DNA of 64,000 nucleotides from Sphingobacteriaceae bacterium. GTDB taxonomy: Bacteria > Bacteroidota > Bacteroidia > Sphingobacteriales > Sphingobacteriaceae. The notes under the pieces are model-generated. The model was given only the letters and a program-made list of their open reading frames with translations, did no database searches and had not been told where the DNA came from. Positions 45,132 through 54,054 of the stretch are shown piece by piece. The stretch covers positions 112,074 to 176,073 of the forward strand of contig JAGIAD010000014.1 in the NCBI GenBank assembly GCA_017745075.1, in the 5' to 3' direction. The translations under genes were made by a program, and so were the position numbers. Every line of letters starts with the position of its first letter. Positions within the stretch are counted from its first letter, which is position 1.

Positions 45132-45542
45132 ATGAACAGCAGCAGGTTTTCGGTTTCCTTACACATTTTAACCTTGTTAAACGAGGCGAAAGGCGGTATA
45201 GTGAGTTCGGAATACCTGGCGGGAAGCATCAATATCAATCCTGTTTTGGTACGTAAAGAGATTATGAATTTACGCAAACATGGTTTTGTTGAAAGTAAAG
45301 AAGGCAAGGGGGGAGGCTCGTTTCTGGCCAAAAGTGCCAAAGACATTAACCTGGGCGATGTATATAAATCGGTGAGAAGCAGCAACGTGTTGGGGCAGAG
45401 TAAAAATGAACCGAATCCTAAATGTCCGGTTGGCAGACAGATCAATCAACATTTAGACGCCTTATACAACGATGCAGAGAATGCCCTGATCGAAAATTTA
45501 TCGAAACAGACATTGGCAGATTTTGCCTCAGGCTTTGAATAA
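45132..45542 (+). CDS. Rrf2 family transcriptional regulator
   Basis: A 136-residue winged-helix repressor: RFSVSLHILTLLNEA, SSEYLAGSININPVLVRKEIMNLRKHGFVESKEGKGGGSFLAK (recognition helix and GG wing) and LGDVYKSV. Only one cysteine (Cys in PNPKCPVG) is seen in the region where Fe-S Rrf2 proteins have three, so it is more like the CymR/YwnA group than IscR. The start at 45132 was preferred to a TTG 27 bases upstream, which would fall inside the promoter. It likely controls the following NAD(P)-binding gene. Confidence 0.92.
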   Translation: MNSSRFSVSLHILTLLNEAKGGIVSSEYLAGSININPVLVRKEIMNLRKHGFVESKEGKGGGSFLAKSAKDINLGDVYKSVRSSNVLGQSKNEPNPKCPVGRQINQHLDALYNDAENALIENLSKQTLADFASGFE

Positions 45543-45558
45543 TTTTTTTTGGATTTAA

Positions 45559-45579
45559 CTGTAATAAAAAACATTACAA
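45559..45579 (+). promoter_or_regulatory. Second operator-like palindrome
   Basis: CTGTAAT at 45559-45565, 7-base spacer, ATTACAA at 45573-45579, 36 bases before the ATG of the NAD(P)-binding gene. It is nearly identical to the element at 45110-45130. Confidence 0.6.
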
Positions 45580-45615
45580 TATTAAAAATAAATTAATAAA
45601 TTAAAAATCAATAAC

Positions 45616-46266
45616 ATGAAAGTAGCATTAATTGGAGCATCGGGCTTTGTAGGTAAAGCCATTTTAAATGAGCTGGTAAGCCGTGGAGACGAAGTAATTG
45701 CCATTGCACGCGATACCAACAAAATTGAAAACAATAGCGATAAAGTAAATAAACTGGCTGTCGATGTTTTGGATACAGAAAAATTAGCTGAAGCTTTAAA
45801 AGGAGCTGATGCGGTGGTAAGCGCCTTTAATGGTGGCTGGACCAATCCCAATTTATATAATGATACTGTGCAGGGTGCAGAGGCTATCCAAAAAGCAGTA
45901 AAAGCAGCTGGCGTTAAACGTTATATTTTTATTGGTGGTGCAGGTACTTTACAGATTGATGGGCATCAAATTGTAGATGGACCGAATTTCCCTGCCGAGT
46001 ACAAACCAGGTGCAACGGCGGTAAGGGATTATTTTAATACGCTGAAACAGGAGCAGGAATTGGATTGGTTGTTTTTTAGTCCGGCCATTGAAATGCATCA
46101 GGGTATAACCATCGGTCGTACAGGCAAATACCGTTTAGGTAAGACAAGTCCGGTTTTTAACGAAGATGGCCGTTCTATCTTATCAGTTGAGGATTTAGCG
46201 ATTGTAATTGCCGATGAGCTGGAAAATAATGCACACCACAGGGAGCAGTTTACAGCAGCATACTAG
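45616..46266 (+). CDS. NAD(P)H-binding atypical short-chain reductase
   Basis: A 216-residue Rossmann protein of the YwnB/NmrA-like atypical SDR type. The nucleotide-binding motif GASGFVGKAI lies at residues 8-17, followed by ARDTNKIE, AVVSAFNGGW and VKRYIFIGGAG. No classic YxxxK pair is clear. In other bacteria (for example ywnA-ywnB of Bacillus) an Rrf2 gene is next to such a reductase, as here, and the shared palindromes at 45110 and 45559 support one regulon. A role in redox or electrophile stress is inferred. Confidence 0.9.
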   Translation: MKVALIGASGFVGKAILNELVSRGDEVIAIARDTNKIENNSDKVNKLAVDVLDTEKLAEALKGADAVVSAFNGGWTNPNLYNDTVQGAEAIQKAVKAAGVKRYIFIGGAGTLQIDGHQIVDGPNFPAEYKPGATAVRDYFNTLKQEQELDWLFFSPAIEMHQGITIGRTGKYRLGKTSPVFNEDGRSILSVEDLAIVIADELENNAHHREQFTAAY

Positions 46267-46419
46267 GGAAAGAGGGAAGATGGAAGACGACTGATGTAAG
46301 ATGTAAGAGGGAGAATGGAAGACGGCTGATGTGAGTGGAGCGATTCGTCTATGGTATATGCTCGTCCGTTTTCCATTTTCCATCTTCCATAATTAGTATT
46401 AAGTTCTTATCTTCGTGGC
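46267..46419. repeat. Simple purine-rich repeats and inverted copy
   Basis: Blocks of 'gggaagatggaagacgactgatgtaag' occur twice (46270-46340), and their inverted form 'ttccattttccatcttccat' lies at 46370-46390. They could form a long hairpin in the spacer before pyrD. No gene seen. Confidence 0.6.
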
Positions 46420-47466
46420 ATGTATCGCCTTATTAAACCAATATTCTTCAAATTTGATCCTGAAAACGTACATTATTTTGTCGTAAAGCGATTAAAGTGG
46501 TTTAATGATAAGTTTCCTTTGGGCAAAACCATTATCAGAAGCAGCTTTGATGTTCATATTAAAGGCCTGGAACGCGAGGTTTTTGGGATAAAATTCAGAA
46601 ACCCTGTTGGTTTGGCAGCCGGATTTGATAAAAACGGCGAATATGTAGAACCTTTAAGTAATCTGGGCTTCGGATTTATCGAAGTGGGTACGGTAACGCC
46701 AATGCCCCAGCCCGGAAACGACAAACCCCGGATGTTTCGTTTACCCAATGATGAAGCCCTGATTAACAGGATGGGTTTTAACAACAAGGGGGTAGATGTA
46801 ATGGCCGAGCGTTTGCGCTTGTTAAAAGATAAACATCCAGATATTGTGGTGGGTGGAAATATCGGTAAAAACAAGGCTACACCAAACGAAGATGCAGTAC
46901 GCGACTATATTAAATGTTTCGACAGGCTTTTTGATGTGGTAGATTATTTTGTGGTGAATGTAAGTTCGCCCAATACACCAGGCCTGCGCGAACTGCAGGA
47001 AAAGGAACCGCTTAAAAAGATCCTCAATACCTTACAGCAACGTAACCGCAAAAATGATATTTCGCGTCCGATTTTATTAAAAATCGCACCCGATTTAACT
47101 GATGCACAACTGGATGATATTATCGAAATTGTAGCAGAAACGAATATTGCAGGTATTATTGCCACCAATACCACCATCAGCCGGGAAAACCTGGCTACAG
47201 CGCAGAACTTAAAAGCTGAAACCGGTGGGTTGAGTGGAAAACCTGTTAAAGAACGTTCAACCGAGGTGATCCGTTATCTTTCAGAGAAATCAAACAAGGC
47301 CTTTCCGATTATCGGGGTAGGAGGTATTCACTCGGCTAAAGATGCACAGGAGAAGCTGGATGCAGGTGCCAGCCTGGTACAGTTGTATACCGGCTTTATT
47401 TACGAAGGCCCCGGATTAATCAAAAGCATCTGTAAAGCACTGGTAAAAGTTAAAGAATTAAGCTAG
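46420..47466 (+). CDS. pyrD: Dihydroorotate dehydrogenase (quinone), class 2
   Basis: A 348-residue membrane-associated flavoenzyme that oxidises dihydroorotate to orotate in pyrimidine synthesis and passes electrons to quinone. The N-terminal amphipathic helix region is present. GLAAGFDKNGE, GFIEVGTVTPMPQPGN, NRMGFNN, NVSSPNTPGLRELQ (catalytic Ser) and IGVGGIHSAKDA are class 2 marks. The ATG at 46420 fits. A weak TATCTTCG lies just upstream. Secure. Confidence 0.97.
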   Translation: MYRLIKPIFFKFDPENVHYFVVKRLKWFNDKFPLGKTIIRSSFDVHIKGLEREVFGIKFRNPVGLAAGFDKNGEYVEPLSNLGFGFIEVGTVTPMPQPGNDKPRMFRLPNDEALINRMGFNNKGVDVMAERLRLLKDKHPDIVVGGNIGKNKATPNEDAVRDYIKCFDRLFDVVDYFVVNVSSPNTPGLRELQEKEPLKKILNTLQQRNRKNDISRPILLKIAPDLTDAQLDDIIEIVAETNIAGIIATNTTISRENLATAQNLKAETGGLSGKPVKERSTEVIRYLSEKSNKAFPIIGVGGIHSAKDAQEKLDAGASLVQLYTGFIYEGPGLIKSICKALVKVKELS

Positions 47467-47481
47467 GGCTTTCGCAAGTTC

Positions 47482-48147
47482 TTATTTTTGCCTGTTCACC
47501 ATTGCATTGATCCATATTGGCGCAAATGGGGAAGTACATCCTTTTGAAACCGGATAATCACGGTAAATGCCCAGTTTTTCGCCGATGGCTAAAGCGCGCT
47601 CGCGGTAAGCAGGATGGTTTATCCCAATCTGGGCCAAGGCTGTGTTCATTGTCCACTGTGTTTCCGGCGCTTCGCCTGGCATTTCACTTTCAATGCGGTT
47701 TAGCAGGGCAGGGATGTCTAACCCTTCCGGTGCTCTTGCAATGCGTCCGCTTGTTAAACTCCAACCCGCACGGGCAAGCATCTTATCGCCAGAGTTCATC
47801 CACTTTTCGCGGAACTGTTCCTTCTCAGGGTATTCTTTAACTACATAATTGTAAAACCAGTCGGCTGCCCAGCCAAATTCTTCTGATGCAACCATTTTTT
47901 CTATTTCAACAGCTGAAAGTTCCTTTGGGGTAAGGATTAAAATGGCCAGCATCCTGGCGTCGATATTTCCCGTTTCCCACAATTGCAAGGCCAGCTGGTG
48001 GTCTGTTTTGATTTTTTTGGCCAGGGTTCTGATGTCGCCCATTTTCACTCCGAACAGATTTTCGCGGGCTCCATTTTTAATGTGTTGCTTACGGACTTTC
48101 TCGTCTGCAAGAGATTGAAGGGTTGAAAGGGTTTCGGTAATATTCAT
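47482..48147 (-). CDS. DNA alkylation repair protein, AlkD-like
   Basis: A 221-residue all-helical protein of the AlkD/AlkC family, built of HEAT-like repeats that wrap around DNA and remove alkylated bases. Conserved parts include FGVKMGDIRTLAKKIK (residues 32-47), LWETGNIDARMLAILIL and WTMNTALAQIGINHP. It is convergent with pyrD, with only 15 bases between stops. No signal peptide. The family assignment is good; the exact lesion is not known. Confidence 0.9.
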   Translation of the reverse strand: MNITETLSTLQSLADEKVRKQHIKNGARENLFGVKMGDIRTLAKKIKTDHQLALQLWETGNIDARMLAILILTPKELSAVEIEKMVASEEFGWAADWFYNYVVKEYPEKEQFREKWMNSGDKMLARAGWSLTSGRIARAPEGLDIPALLNRIESEMPGEAPETQWTMNTALAQIGINHPAYRERALAIGEKLGIYRDYPVSKGCTSPFAPIWINAMVNRQK

Positions 48148-48346
48148 ACGTTTTCCGTAAAATAAGGTAAGATAAAGTTAAGATTTTTAATCGAAGGAAG
48201 GTGCTCAAGTGTAAGTCATGCTGAATCTCTTCTACAGTTCTAATTTGTCACGTTGAGCCTGTCGAAACACCTTTAAAACACTTAAAATGGGTTCCTCGGC
48301 AAGCTTAGGATTGACATTTATACTTATGATACAACTTCCTATGAGA

Positions 48347-49216
48347 TTATTTCTTGGATTTTAATTTTCTTTCCAGAGACTTTATTTTTTGATCCTGGTT
48401 CTTGATTTTTTTATTAAGATTGATGATGTAAAGCGTCATTTCTTCTGTTTTTTGTAATAGCTTCATTTGGAATTCTTTCATTTCTAATCCATTATCAATC
48501 ATATCTTTTTCGGAAGAAATTTCAGGAAGGTGTTGTTTGGTCGTCACAAATTTTTCAAGTTCATCAAGTTGCATTAATTTGTAATCTTTGCTGAAAACAA
48601 AATCACAGCCTTGGTTTATACATACTTTTACCTCTTGCGCCCTAATTGTTCCACCTACATCTAGTTTTACATTTGGGTTGTTAACACCGATACCAACGTT
48701 TCCATCACCCCGTATAATAAACGGAATATTATTGCCTGCTCCAATATCCCTAACTTTAAAAAATGAACTTCTCAAGGCGTTTTCATAAGTTCCAAAAGAT
48801 GCTACATCAATCGTTAATCCATTAATTTGATCCATGGTACCTGGAATATTTAAAATTATTTTTGAGCAGTTCAATGCTTTAGCATTAAAATCTGTTTCAG
48901 TGTTGTTTAGGTTTCCTGAATGCCAAATTCTGTTCCAGCCTTTCCATGAGTAGTCCCATCTGCCAAAATAAAGTTCATTTGCGCCAATAGGGTTGGTGAT
49001 GCTTGCATAGTTATTGACGTCAAATCCAAAGTTTAAGCCATGGTAAAAATTAGATCCAAGTGTATTGTTTGTTGGATTAACTGCCATCCATTGGCCATTA
49101 ATGGTTGAAAACGAATTTAGGTTGGTTTCTACGTTCTCTTTAGAATATTGAGCTTTTACTGTTAATGAGCCAATTAAAAATACAATTATAATTGATAAGC
49201 GTTTTGTAGAATTCAT
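48347..49216 (-). CDS. Secreted tail-fibre-like protein with coiled-coil C-terminus
   Basis: A 289-residue exported protein (signal peptide ends TVKAQ). The first part has a pyocin-knob-like element (WNRIWHSGNLN). The middle repeat GNVGIGVNNPNVKLDVGGTIRAQEVKV and DFVFSKDYKLMQLDELEKFVTTKQHLPEI match the Bacteroidota surface proteins related to phage tail-fibre and S74-type chaperone domains. The end (about 245-289) is a lysine-rich coiled coil. It is likely trimeric and on the surface. There are no neighbours on the same strand. Confidence 0.82.
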   Translation of the reverse strand: MNSTKRLSIIIVFLIGSLTVKAQYSKENVETNLNSFSTINGQWMAVNPTNNTLGSNFYHGLNFGFDVNNYASITNPIGANELYFGRWDYSWKGWNRIWHSGNLNNTETDFNAKALNCSKIILNIPGTMDQINGLTIDVASFGTYENALRSSFFKVRDIGAGNNIPFIIRGDGNVGIGVNNPNVKLDVGGTIRAQEVKVCINQGCDFVFSKDYKLMQLDELEKFVTTKQHLPEISSEKDMIDNGLEMKEFQMKLLQKTEEMTLYIINLNKKIKNQDQKIKSLERKLKSKK

Positions 49217-49481
49217 GTTTTAAGTTATTAATTTGTTTAAAAATATTAATTTAAGATAAAAAGAGTATGCTTTAATCAATTTTACTATTAAAACTGAGAT
49301 TTATCCTCTCGGCTGGAGTGTATAGAAATGAAGAGATCTGCTAGCTGCAGATTTTGAGCAGAGTACAACAATGCTGGGGAGATGTATTCTTAGAAGGACT
49401 ACAGTTATCATATAAAAATAATCGCACAAAAAAAGCATCCTTTGATCAGAAGGATGCTTTAAAATTTTTTGTTGCTAAAAA
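49217..49481. other. Spacer
   Basis: 265 bases between the tail-fibre-like gene and the small basic gene. The terminator of the latter lies at 49432-49460. The AT-rich part next to 49217 should hold the promoter of the tail-fibre-like gene. Confidence 0.4.
49432..49460 (-). terminator. Terminator of the small basic protein gene
   Basis: Arms AAAGCATCCTT (49432-49442) and AAGGATGCTTT (49450-49460) around a 7-base loop; on the minus strand it is followed by a run of T. It lies 21 bases after the stop at 49482. Confidence 0.8.
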
Positions 49482-49652
49482 CTATTTTGCCAAAGCAGCT
49501 AAAACAGCATTGTTTTTAGCTAATTGATCGTTTTTAGGCTGTGCAGAACGGCTTCCTAACTCAATGTTAGTTGCTCTTTTTAAAAATGCTACCTCTTGGT
49601 GAGCTGTATTTTTATTTCTTCTGTCTTTTCTTTTTAATCTGGTAACTGCCAT
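49482..49652 (-). CDS. Small basic protein, 56 residues
   Basis: Too short for many gene callers but convincing. It starts MAVTRLKRKDRRNKNTAHQE and ends LAALAK, has a very basic N-terminus like ribosome- or RNA-binding proteins, ends in a strong terminator and lies just downstream of tRNA-Cys on the same strand. I recall similar short proteins in Sphingobacteriales annotated as hypothetical. A nucleic-acid-binding role is an inference. Confidence 0.8.
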   Translation of the reverse strand: MAVTRLKRKDRRNKNTAHQEVAFLKRATNIELGSRSAQPKNDQLAKNNAVLAALAK

Positions 49653-49688
49653 GGTATTAACCTTTTATTATTTTATTTGTACAAATGG

Positions 49689-49759
49689 AGGTCGAGAGCG
49701 GATTCGAACCGCTGTAGAAGGTTTTGCAGACCTCTGCCTAGCCACTCGGCCACTCGACC
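49689..49759 (-). tRNA. tRNA-Cys (GCA)
   Basis: The minus strand folds into a complete cloverleaf: acceptor GGTCGAG / CTCGACC, D arm GCCGAGTGGCTAGGC, anticodon stem-loop AGGTCTGCAAAACCT with anticodon GCA, T arm CGGTTCGAATCCG, discriminator T. The CCA end is encoded (49686-49688). A matching promoter lies at 49776-49805. Confidence 0.96.
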
Positions 49760-49775
49760 CTTAAATTCAAGGCTG

Positions 49776-49805
49776 CAAAAATAGCAATTATTAGTTAGCC
49801 CGCAA
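49776..49805 (-). promoter_or_regulatory. Bacteroidota promoter of tRNA-Cys
   Basis: Minus strand TTG (49805-49803), a 19-base spacer, TATTTTTG (49783-49776). It is a perfect match to TTG-N19-TAnnTTTG and lies 17 bases before the tRNA. The small basic gene downstream may share it. Confidence 0.75.
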
Positions 49806-49818
49806 ATAATATCTCAAT

Positions 49819-50565
49819 TTAATTTCGAACCCTCACTAATTCAGCGCAAAAGATTGCAGCACTCACGGCAACATTTAAGGATTCGGCCTCACCAATCCTC
49901 GGAATGGTTACTGGTTTATTAATTTTTTTGATCACTTCGGGCGAAATTCCTTTTCCTTCATTGCCTAAAATTACCAGTCCCTCATTGCCCCATTGTGTTT
50001 TATAAATCGATTCGCCATCTAATAAAGCACCGAATACCGGCAGCTTATTACCGGCTAAAAATGCGGGCAGGTCTGTCTCAAAAATATCTACCCTTGCCAG
50101 CGAGCCCATAGTGGCCTGTACGGTCTTGGGATTGAATACTTCTACACTGTCGAGCGAGCAGATAATTTTTTTAAAACCGAACCAATCTGCCGTACGGATA
50201 ATGGTACCCATATTGCCCGGATCCTGTACGCCATCCAAAACCAGGGTGAACTGATTTTTTAGCTCTTTTTCATCCAATGGTTTGTTTTTGGGGATATGAA
50301 CCAAGGCTAAAAAGCCCTGTGGTGTTTGCAGTGTACTAATCTTTTCTAATTCAGCGTTCTTTACTTCAAATAAGTTTATATTTGCAGGCAATTTGGGTAA
50401 CAAATTGTACTGTTCGCTGTTATAAAATATAGTATGGATATGGTAATTTGACCGGATAAACTCTTTTATTGATTTTATGCCTTCAACAATAAATAAACCA
50501 TGCTCTTTACGGTATTTTTTTTGATGTAACGACTTTATAAAACTAATCTGTGATTTTGAAAGCAT
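49819..50565 (-). CDS. SpoU/TrmH family RNA 2'-O-methyltransferase
   Basis: A 248-residue SPOUT methyltransferase that modifies rRNA or tRNA ribose. The N-terminal substrate-binding part has FIVEGIKSIKEF. The C-terminal knot has the three motifs GVQDPGNMGTIIRTADWFG, LVILGNEGKGIS and IPRIGEAESLNVAVSAAI. It lies divergently to the TamL gene, whose GTG start falls within its first codons. The target nucleotide is not known. Confidence 0.93.
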   Translation of the reverse strand: MLSKSQISFIKSLHQKKYRKEHGLFIVEGIKSIKEFIRSNYHIHTIFYNSEQYNLLPKLPANINLFEVKNAELEKISTLQTPQGFLALVHIPKNKPLDEKELKNQFTLVLDGVQDPGNMGTIIRTADWFGFKKIICSLDSVEVFNPKTVQATMGSLARVDIFETDLPAFLAGNKLPVFGALLDGESIYKTQWGNEGLVILGNEGKGISPEVIKKINKPVTIPRIGEAESLNVAVSAAIFCAELVRVRN

Positions 50566-52976
50566 ACCAATACTTGATAAATATTAAACTGAAAAGCACT
50601 GCAATATTACTATTTATTATTGTCTTAATTCAGGCCTGTTCATCAACAAAATACATTGCCGACTACCAATCGATCGTTAAAAAAGTAACGATTGATAGCG
50701 TTGACAAGAAATTTGAGGAGCAGGCTTATAATTATGTTCAGAAAGATATCCGTCCCGCTTCTAAGCTCAGTATTCAGGTGCCTTTATACAATTTGTTCAA
50801 CACCAAAAATGGCAGGTACAAAACGAACGATATCAAGCCTTTTGGTACGCCACCCGCTATTTTGGATAGTACCCTGGTAGAAATTTCGAGAACCCAGATA
50901 CAGAAGTTCCTGAAAAGCAAGGGATACCGGCAGGCGGAGGTAACTTCTGCCATCAAAGTGGCGAACAAGAAAGCCGAAATAACTTTTAGTGCAAAACCCG
51001 GACCGGCCTATTTTATTGATAAACTGACCGATTCTATCCCGAATGCGAATATCAGAAACCTTTACCTGTCAAATAAGGCTGCGGTGAGCCACCTGCACAA
51101 AGGCATGCAATACGATGAAGATTCGCTAACCTATGAACGGGAGCAGATTTACCGCATAATGAAAGAAAACGGTTATTTCTATTTTTTAAGGCCTTATGTA
51201 AATTTTGATGTTTATGGTGCAGAGCCGACTTCAAAAACCCATAAAATTGATTTAAATTTAAATGTAACCGAACCTGCCGAAGGGCACAAACAGTTTAATA
51301 TTGGGTATACGCATATGATTATTGCACCAAATCCGGATGGTTTTCCAGATTCTGTGCGCTATAAATTGAGCAAGGATACTTTAAACGGAATAATATTTAC
51401 CGATTTCTCCAAGCGATACAGGCGTAACCCAATTGTAAGGTACGACTTTTTAAAACAAGGGGAACTTTACGACATCCGGAATGAGAACCTCACTTATGAT
51501 CGCTTATATGAGCTGAATATTTTTAAAAATGTGAAGATCGATTATTTTAGGAGAGACAGCACATCGAATAAGATCAATGCGGTAATTCAATTGATTCCGC
51601 AAAAGGTAATGAGCAACCGTATTGAGGGAGAGGTGCCGTTTAATGGTGGTACGGTTGGTTTTAACTTAAGTAATACCTATACCAATAACAATATTTTCAG
51701 AGGGGCCGAACGGTTCGAACTACAGGTAAAAGGCGGTTTGCAATCCAGGATAGGCAATGGCGCCAAACCCTTTAGTGATATTTATCAGCGCGATTTTTCG
51801 ATCAGCAGCAGTATTACGGTGCCAAGGTTAATGATCCCATTCTATAACCCTACTTTAGGGAGCAATGGAATGCCGCATACTACTTTTTCGAGTAGTTATA
51901 TCTTTGCCCTGCAAAAAGATGTATCGGTAAGAAGGATTTTCATCAATTCGATTACTTATGACTGGGTAGAAACGAAATCCAAACTGCACTCTTTTACCCC
52001 CTTAAACTTTGAATACCGTTTTGGCTACCTGGATCCCAATGTAGATGCGCAGACGGTACTAAATAACCTCTATTACTCTACTTTATTGGGCCGGAAAGAC
52101 CTGACCCTGGGAATGAAATATACTTATACCTTAAATGCCAATAAACTGAATGAGTACCGTTCTTTTGTTTATTTAAGGGCAGGAATGGATATTGCAGGTA
52201 ATATGTTGCAGGGCATATCCAGATTAGGCGGGAAAAAAAGCGATCCTGCAAACAATGATCCGGCAAAAATATTGGGTTTGCCATTTAACCAATATATGCG
52301 CCCTGAAGTAGACCTGAGGTGGTATAAACACTTAGGTGGAGAGCGGCAATTTGTTGCGCGTTTAAATGCAGGTGTAGCCTATGCTTATGGAAATTCGGTG
52401 TTAACAGGCATACCATTCGAGAAACAGTTTTTTGCAGGCGGATCAAGCGGCGTAAGGGCCTGGCAGGCAAGAACCATCGGTCCCGGCAATTACGATAGAG
52501 GTCTTTTAAGGAGTGATACCCTGAGGAAAGCATTTTTCGGACTTGACCAGCTTGGAACCATGCGTATCGAAACCAACCTCGAATACCGTTTTACAGTGGC
52601 CAAAAAGTTTTTTGGGGCAACATTGAAAGGAGCCGCCTATGTTGATGCAGGTAACGTATGGAACCTCCGTAAAGGCGAATCAATTCTGCTTGCCACTCCC
52701 ACACTTGATGAGCAAACCGTGTTTAAATTAAACAGATTTGTACAGCAGCTGGCTATTGGTACGGGTGTAGGCCTGAGGTATGATGTACAATACTTTGTAT
52801 TTAGGTTCGATGTTGGCCTGAAGCTCAAAGATCCGCAGTTTTCGGGCTCAGACCAATGGGTAATCGGTAAGTTTTTATCAGGTGCCAGAGAATTTAAAAA
52901 TAATTATAACGCCACGCATGGACCTGATAATTACCGTTTTCTGCAGTATAACTTTGGTATTGGTATGCCGTTCTAA
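50550..52976 (+). CDS. tamL: BamA-like outer-membrane lipoprotein (TamL type)
   Basis: An 808-residue Omp85-family protein of the outer membrane. It has a lipobox LIQAC with Cys30 near the start, POTRA-like domains (about 40-370) and a C-terminal 16-strand barrel ending in an aromatic residue. SYIFALQ, RFGYLDP and FFAGGSSGVRAWQARTIGPG (the conserved barrel motif) are seen. Lipidated BamA relatives of this sort are called TamL in Bacteroidota. There is no ATG: GTG at 50550 or TTG at 50556 or 50574 must be used; the last would avoid overlap with the divergent SpoU gene. No tamB is adjacent. Confidence 0.88.
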   Translation: MILKAYQYLINIKLKSTAILLFIIVLIQACSSTKYIADYQSIVKKVTIDSVDKKFEEQAYNYVQKDIRPASKLSIQVPLYNLFNTKNGRYKTNDIKPFGTPPAILDSTLVEISRTQIQKFLKSKGYRQAEVTSAIKVANKKAEITFSAKPGPAYFIDKLTDSIPNANIRNLYLSNKAAVSHLHKGMQYDEDSLTYEREQIYRIMKENGYFYFLRPYVNFDVYGAEPTSKTHKIDLNLNVTEPAEGHKQFNIGYTHMIIAPNPDGFPDSVRYKLSKDTLNGIIFTDFSKRYRRNPIVRYDFLKQGELYDIRNENLTYDRLYELNIFKNVKIDYFRRDSTSNKINAVIQLIPQKVMSNRIEGEVPFNGGTVGFNLSNTYTNNNIFRGAERFELQVKGGLQSRIGNGAKPFSDIYQRDFSISSSITVPRLMIPFYNPTLGSNGMPHTTFSSSYIFALQKDVSVRRIFINSITYDWVETKSKLHSFTPLNFEYRFGYLDPNVDAQTVLNNLYYSTLLGRKDLTLGMKYTYTLNANKLNEYRSFVYLRAGMDIAGNMLQGISRLGGKKSDPANNDPAKILGLPFNQYMRPEVDLRWYKHLGGERQFVARLNAGVAYAYGNSVLTGIPFEKQFFAGGSSGVRAWQARTIGPGNYDRGLLRSDTLRKAFFGLDQLGTMRIETNLEYRFTVAKKFFGATLKGAAYVDAGNVWNLRKGESILLATPTLDEQTVFKLNRFVQQLAIGTGVGLRYDVQYFVFRFDVGLKLKDPQFSGSDQWVIGKFLSGAREFKNNYNATHGPDNYRFLQYNFGIGMPF

Positions 52977-53552
52977 TTAACCAAAAAGATTTAATGTTTT
53001 GGATTTGGTGGCGGGATCTTTAAACGTAAACTCTTTAAAAGGCTGCCATCTTTTATCTAAATGTTTGTAAACTGAAAAAGAAGAAACAAGGAATTCCCGT
53101 TTAAACTTTTTGTCTTTAAACGCTTCGGTAATCTGTTTAAAAACAGGAGGTTTAAGGTCTTTAAAAGCCAAAGTTAAATGCGGGTTGAATTTATTGGTAT
53201 TTCTTTTCTCCTGTAATTTTAAAGGAAGCAGCGCTGTCCTGATGTTTTTTTCCAGGTTCATGATCCCCTCATTCTTCTGCACATCAAGGAAAAAGGTATG
53301 TTCGGGGAATGAACTGAAATTTTTTAATACCTGTGTAAAAGGGGTAATGAAAGAGGCATCTTCCAATGCATTGAAGAACCTCTTCTCTGCTTCCGGCGAT
53401 GATAATTTTACCGGTGGGTATAAGGTAATATGTGCAGGTCTTTTTAAGGATTCGTGTACATTAAATTGCGCTGAAATGTAGTTTCTGATTTCATCGATAT
53501 CCTCAACTATAGAAACGGGCGGAACCAGGCAGACCAAAAAAAGATTTTCCAT
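52977..53552 (-). CDS. 2'-5' RNA ligase family (2H phosphoesterase) protein
   Basis: A 191-residue cytoplasmic protein with two HxT-type motifs: HITLYP (His41) and HLTLAF (His125), which form the catalytic centre of the 2H phosphoesterase/ligase fold. The length is typical of the bacterial YjcG/ThpR-like group. Its stop codon directly abuts the stop of the convergent tamL gene (52976/52977). Substrates may be 2'-5' linked or cyclic phosphates of RNA ends; not determined. Confidence 0.88.
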   Translation of the reverse strand: MENLFLVCLVPPVSIVEDIDEIRNYISAQFNVHESLKRPAHITLYPPVKLSSPEAEKRFFNALEDASFITPFTQVLKNFSSFPEHTFFLDVQKNEGIMNLEKNIRTALLPLKLQEKRNTNKFNPHLTLAFKDLKPPVFKQITEAFKDKKFKREFLVSSFSVYKHLDKRWQPFKEFTFKDPATKSKTLNLFG

Positions 53553-53574
53553 AAAGCAAATTTGCTAATTTTTT

Positions 53575-54050
53575 TAGTAAATTGATGGCGACTATATAAA
53601 TTATTAATCAACAGCTAATGGCAACCACATTTTCTTTTATTGGAAGGCAGTTGCAGAAGCTATTGGTTTTCTGCAGTCCTGCTCCCGCTTCTGCCGATTG
53701 AAAAAATCGGCATCCCGCTTCGATCGGGCTTAGGGGGCTACAGTAGTGCTACTATCTGAGGTGAAATAGACCATCCGATCCATGGGATGTGTCTCCCATG
53801 GGCCACTTTATTGTAGTAAATTAACGGTGATTATATAAATTATTAATCCACAGCTATTGGCAATCACATTTTCTTTTATTGGAAGGCAGTTGCAGAAGCT
53901 ATTGGTTTTCTGCAGTCCCGCTCCCGCTTCTGCCGATTGAAAAAATCGGCATCCCGCTTCGATCGGGCTTAGGAGGCTATAGTAGTGCTACTATTTGTGG
54001 TAGGATAGACCATCCGGCCCATGGTTCGTGTCTCGATGAGCCATTTCATT
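53575..54050. repeat. Tandem duplication of about 239 bp
   Basis: Copies 53575-53813 and 53814-54050 are about 90% identical by eye, joined head to tail. Each contains CCGATT...AATCGG and CCCGCTTCGATCGGG stems and a TAGTGCTACTAT palindrome. Differences lie mostly in the last 60 bases. Confidence 0.88.
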
Positions 54051-54054
54051 TAAG

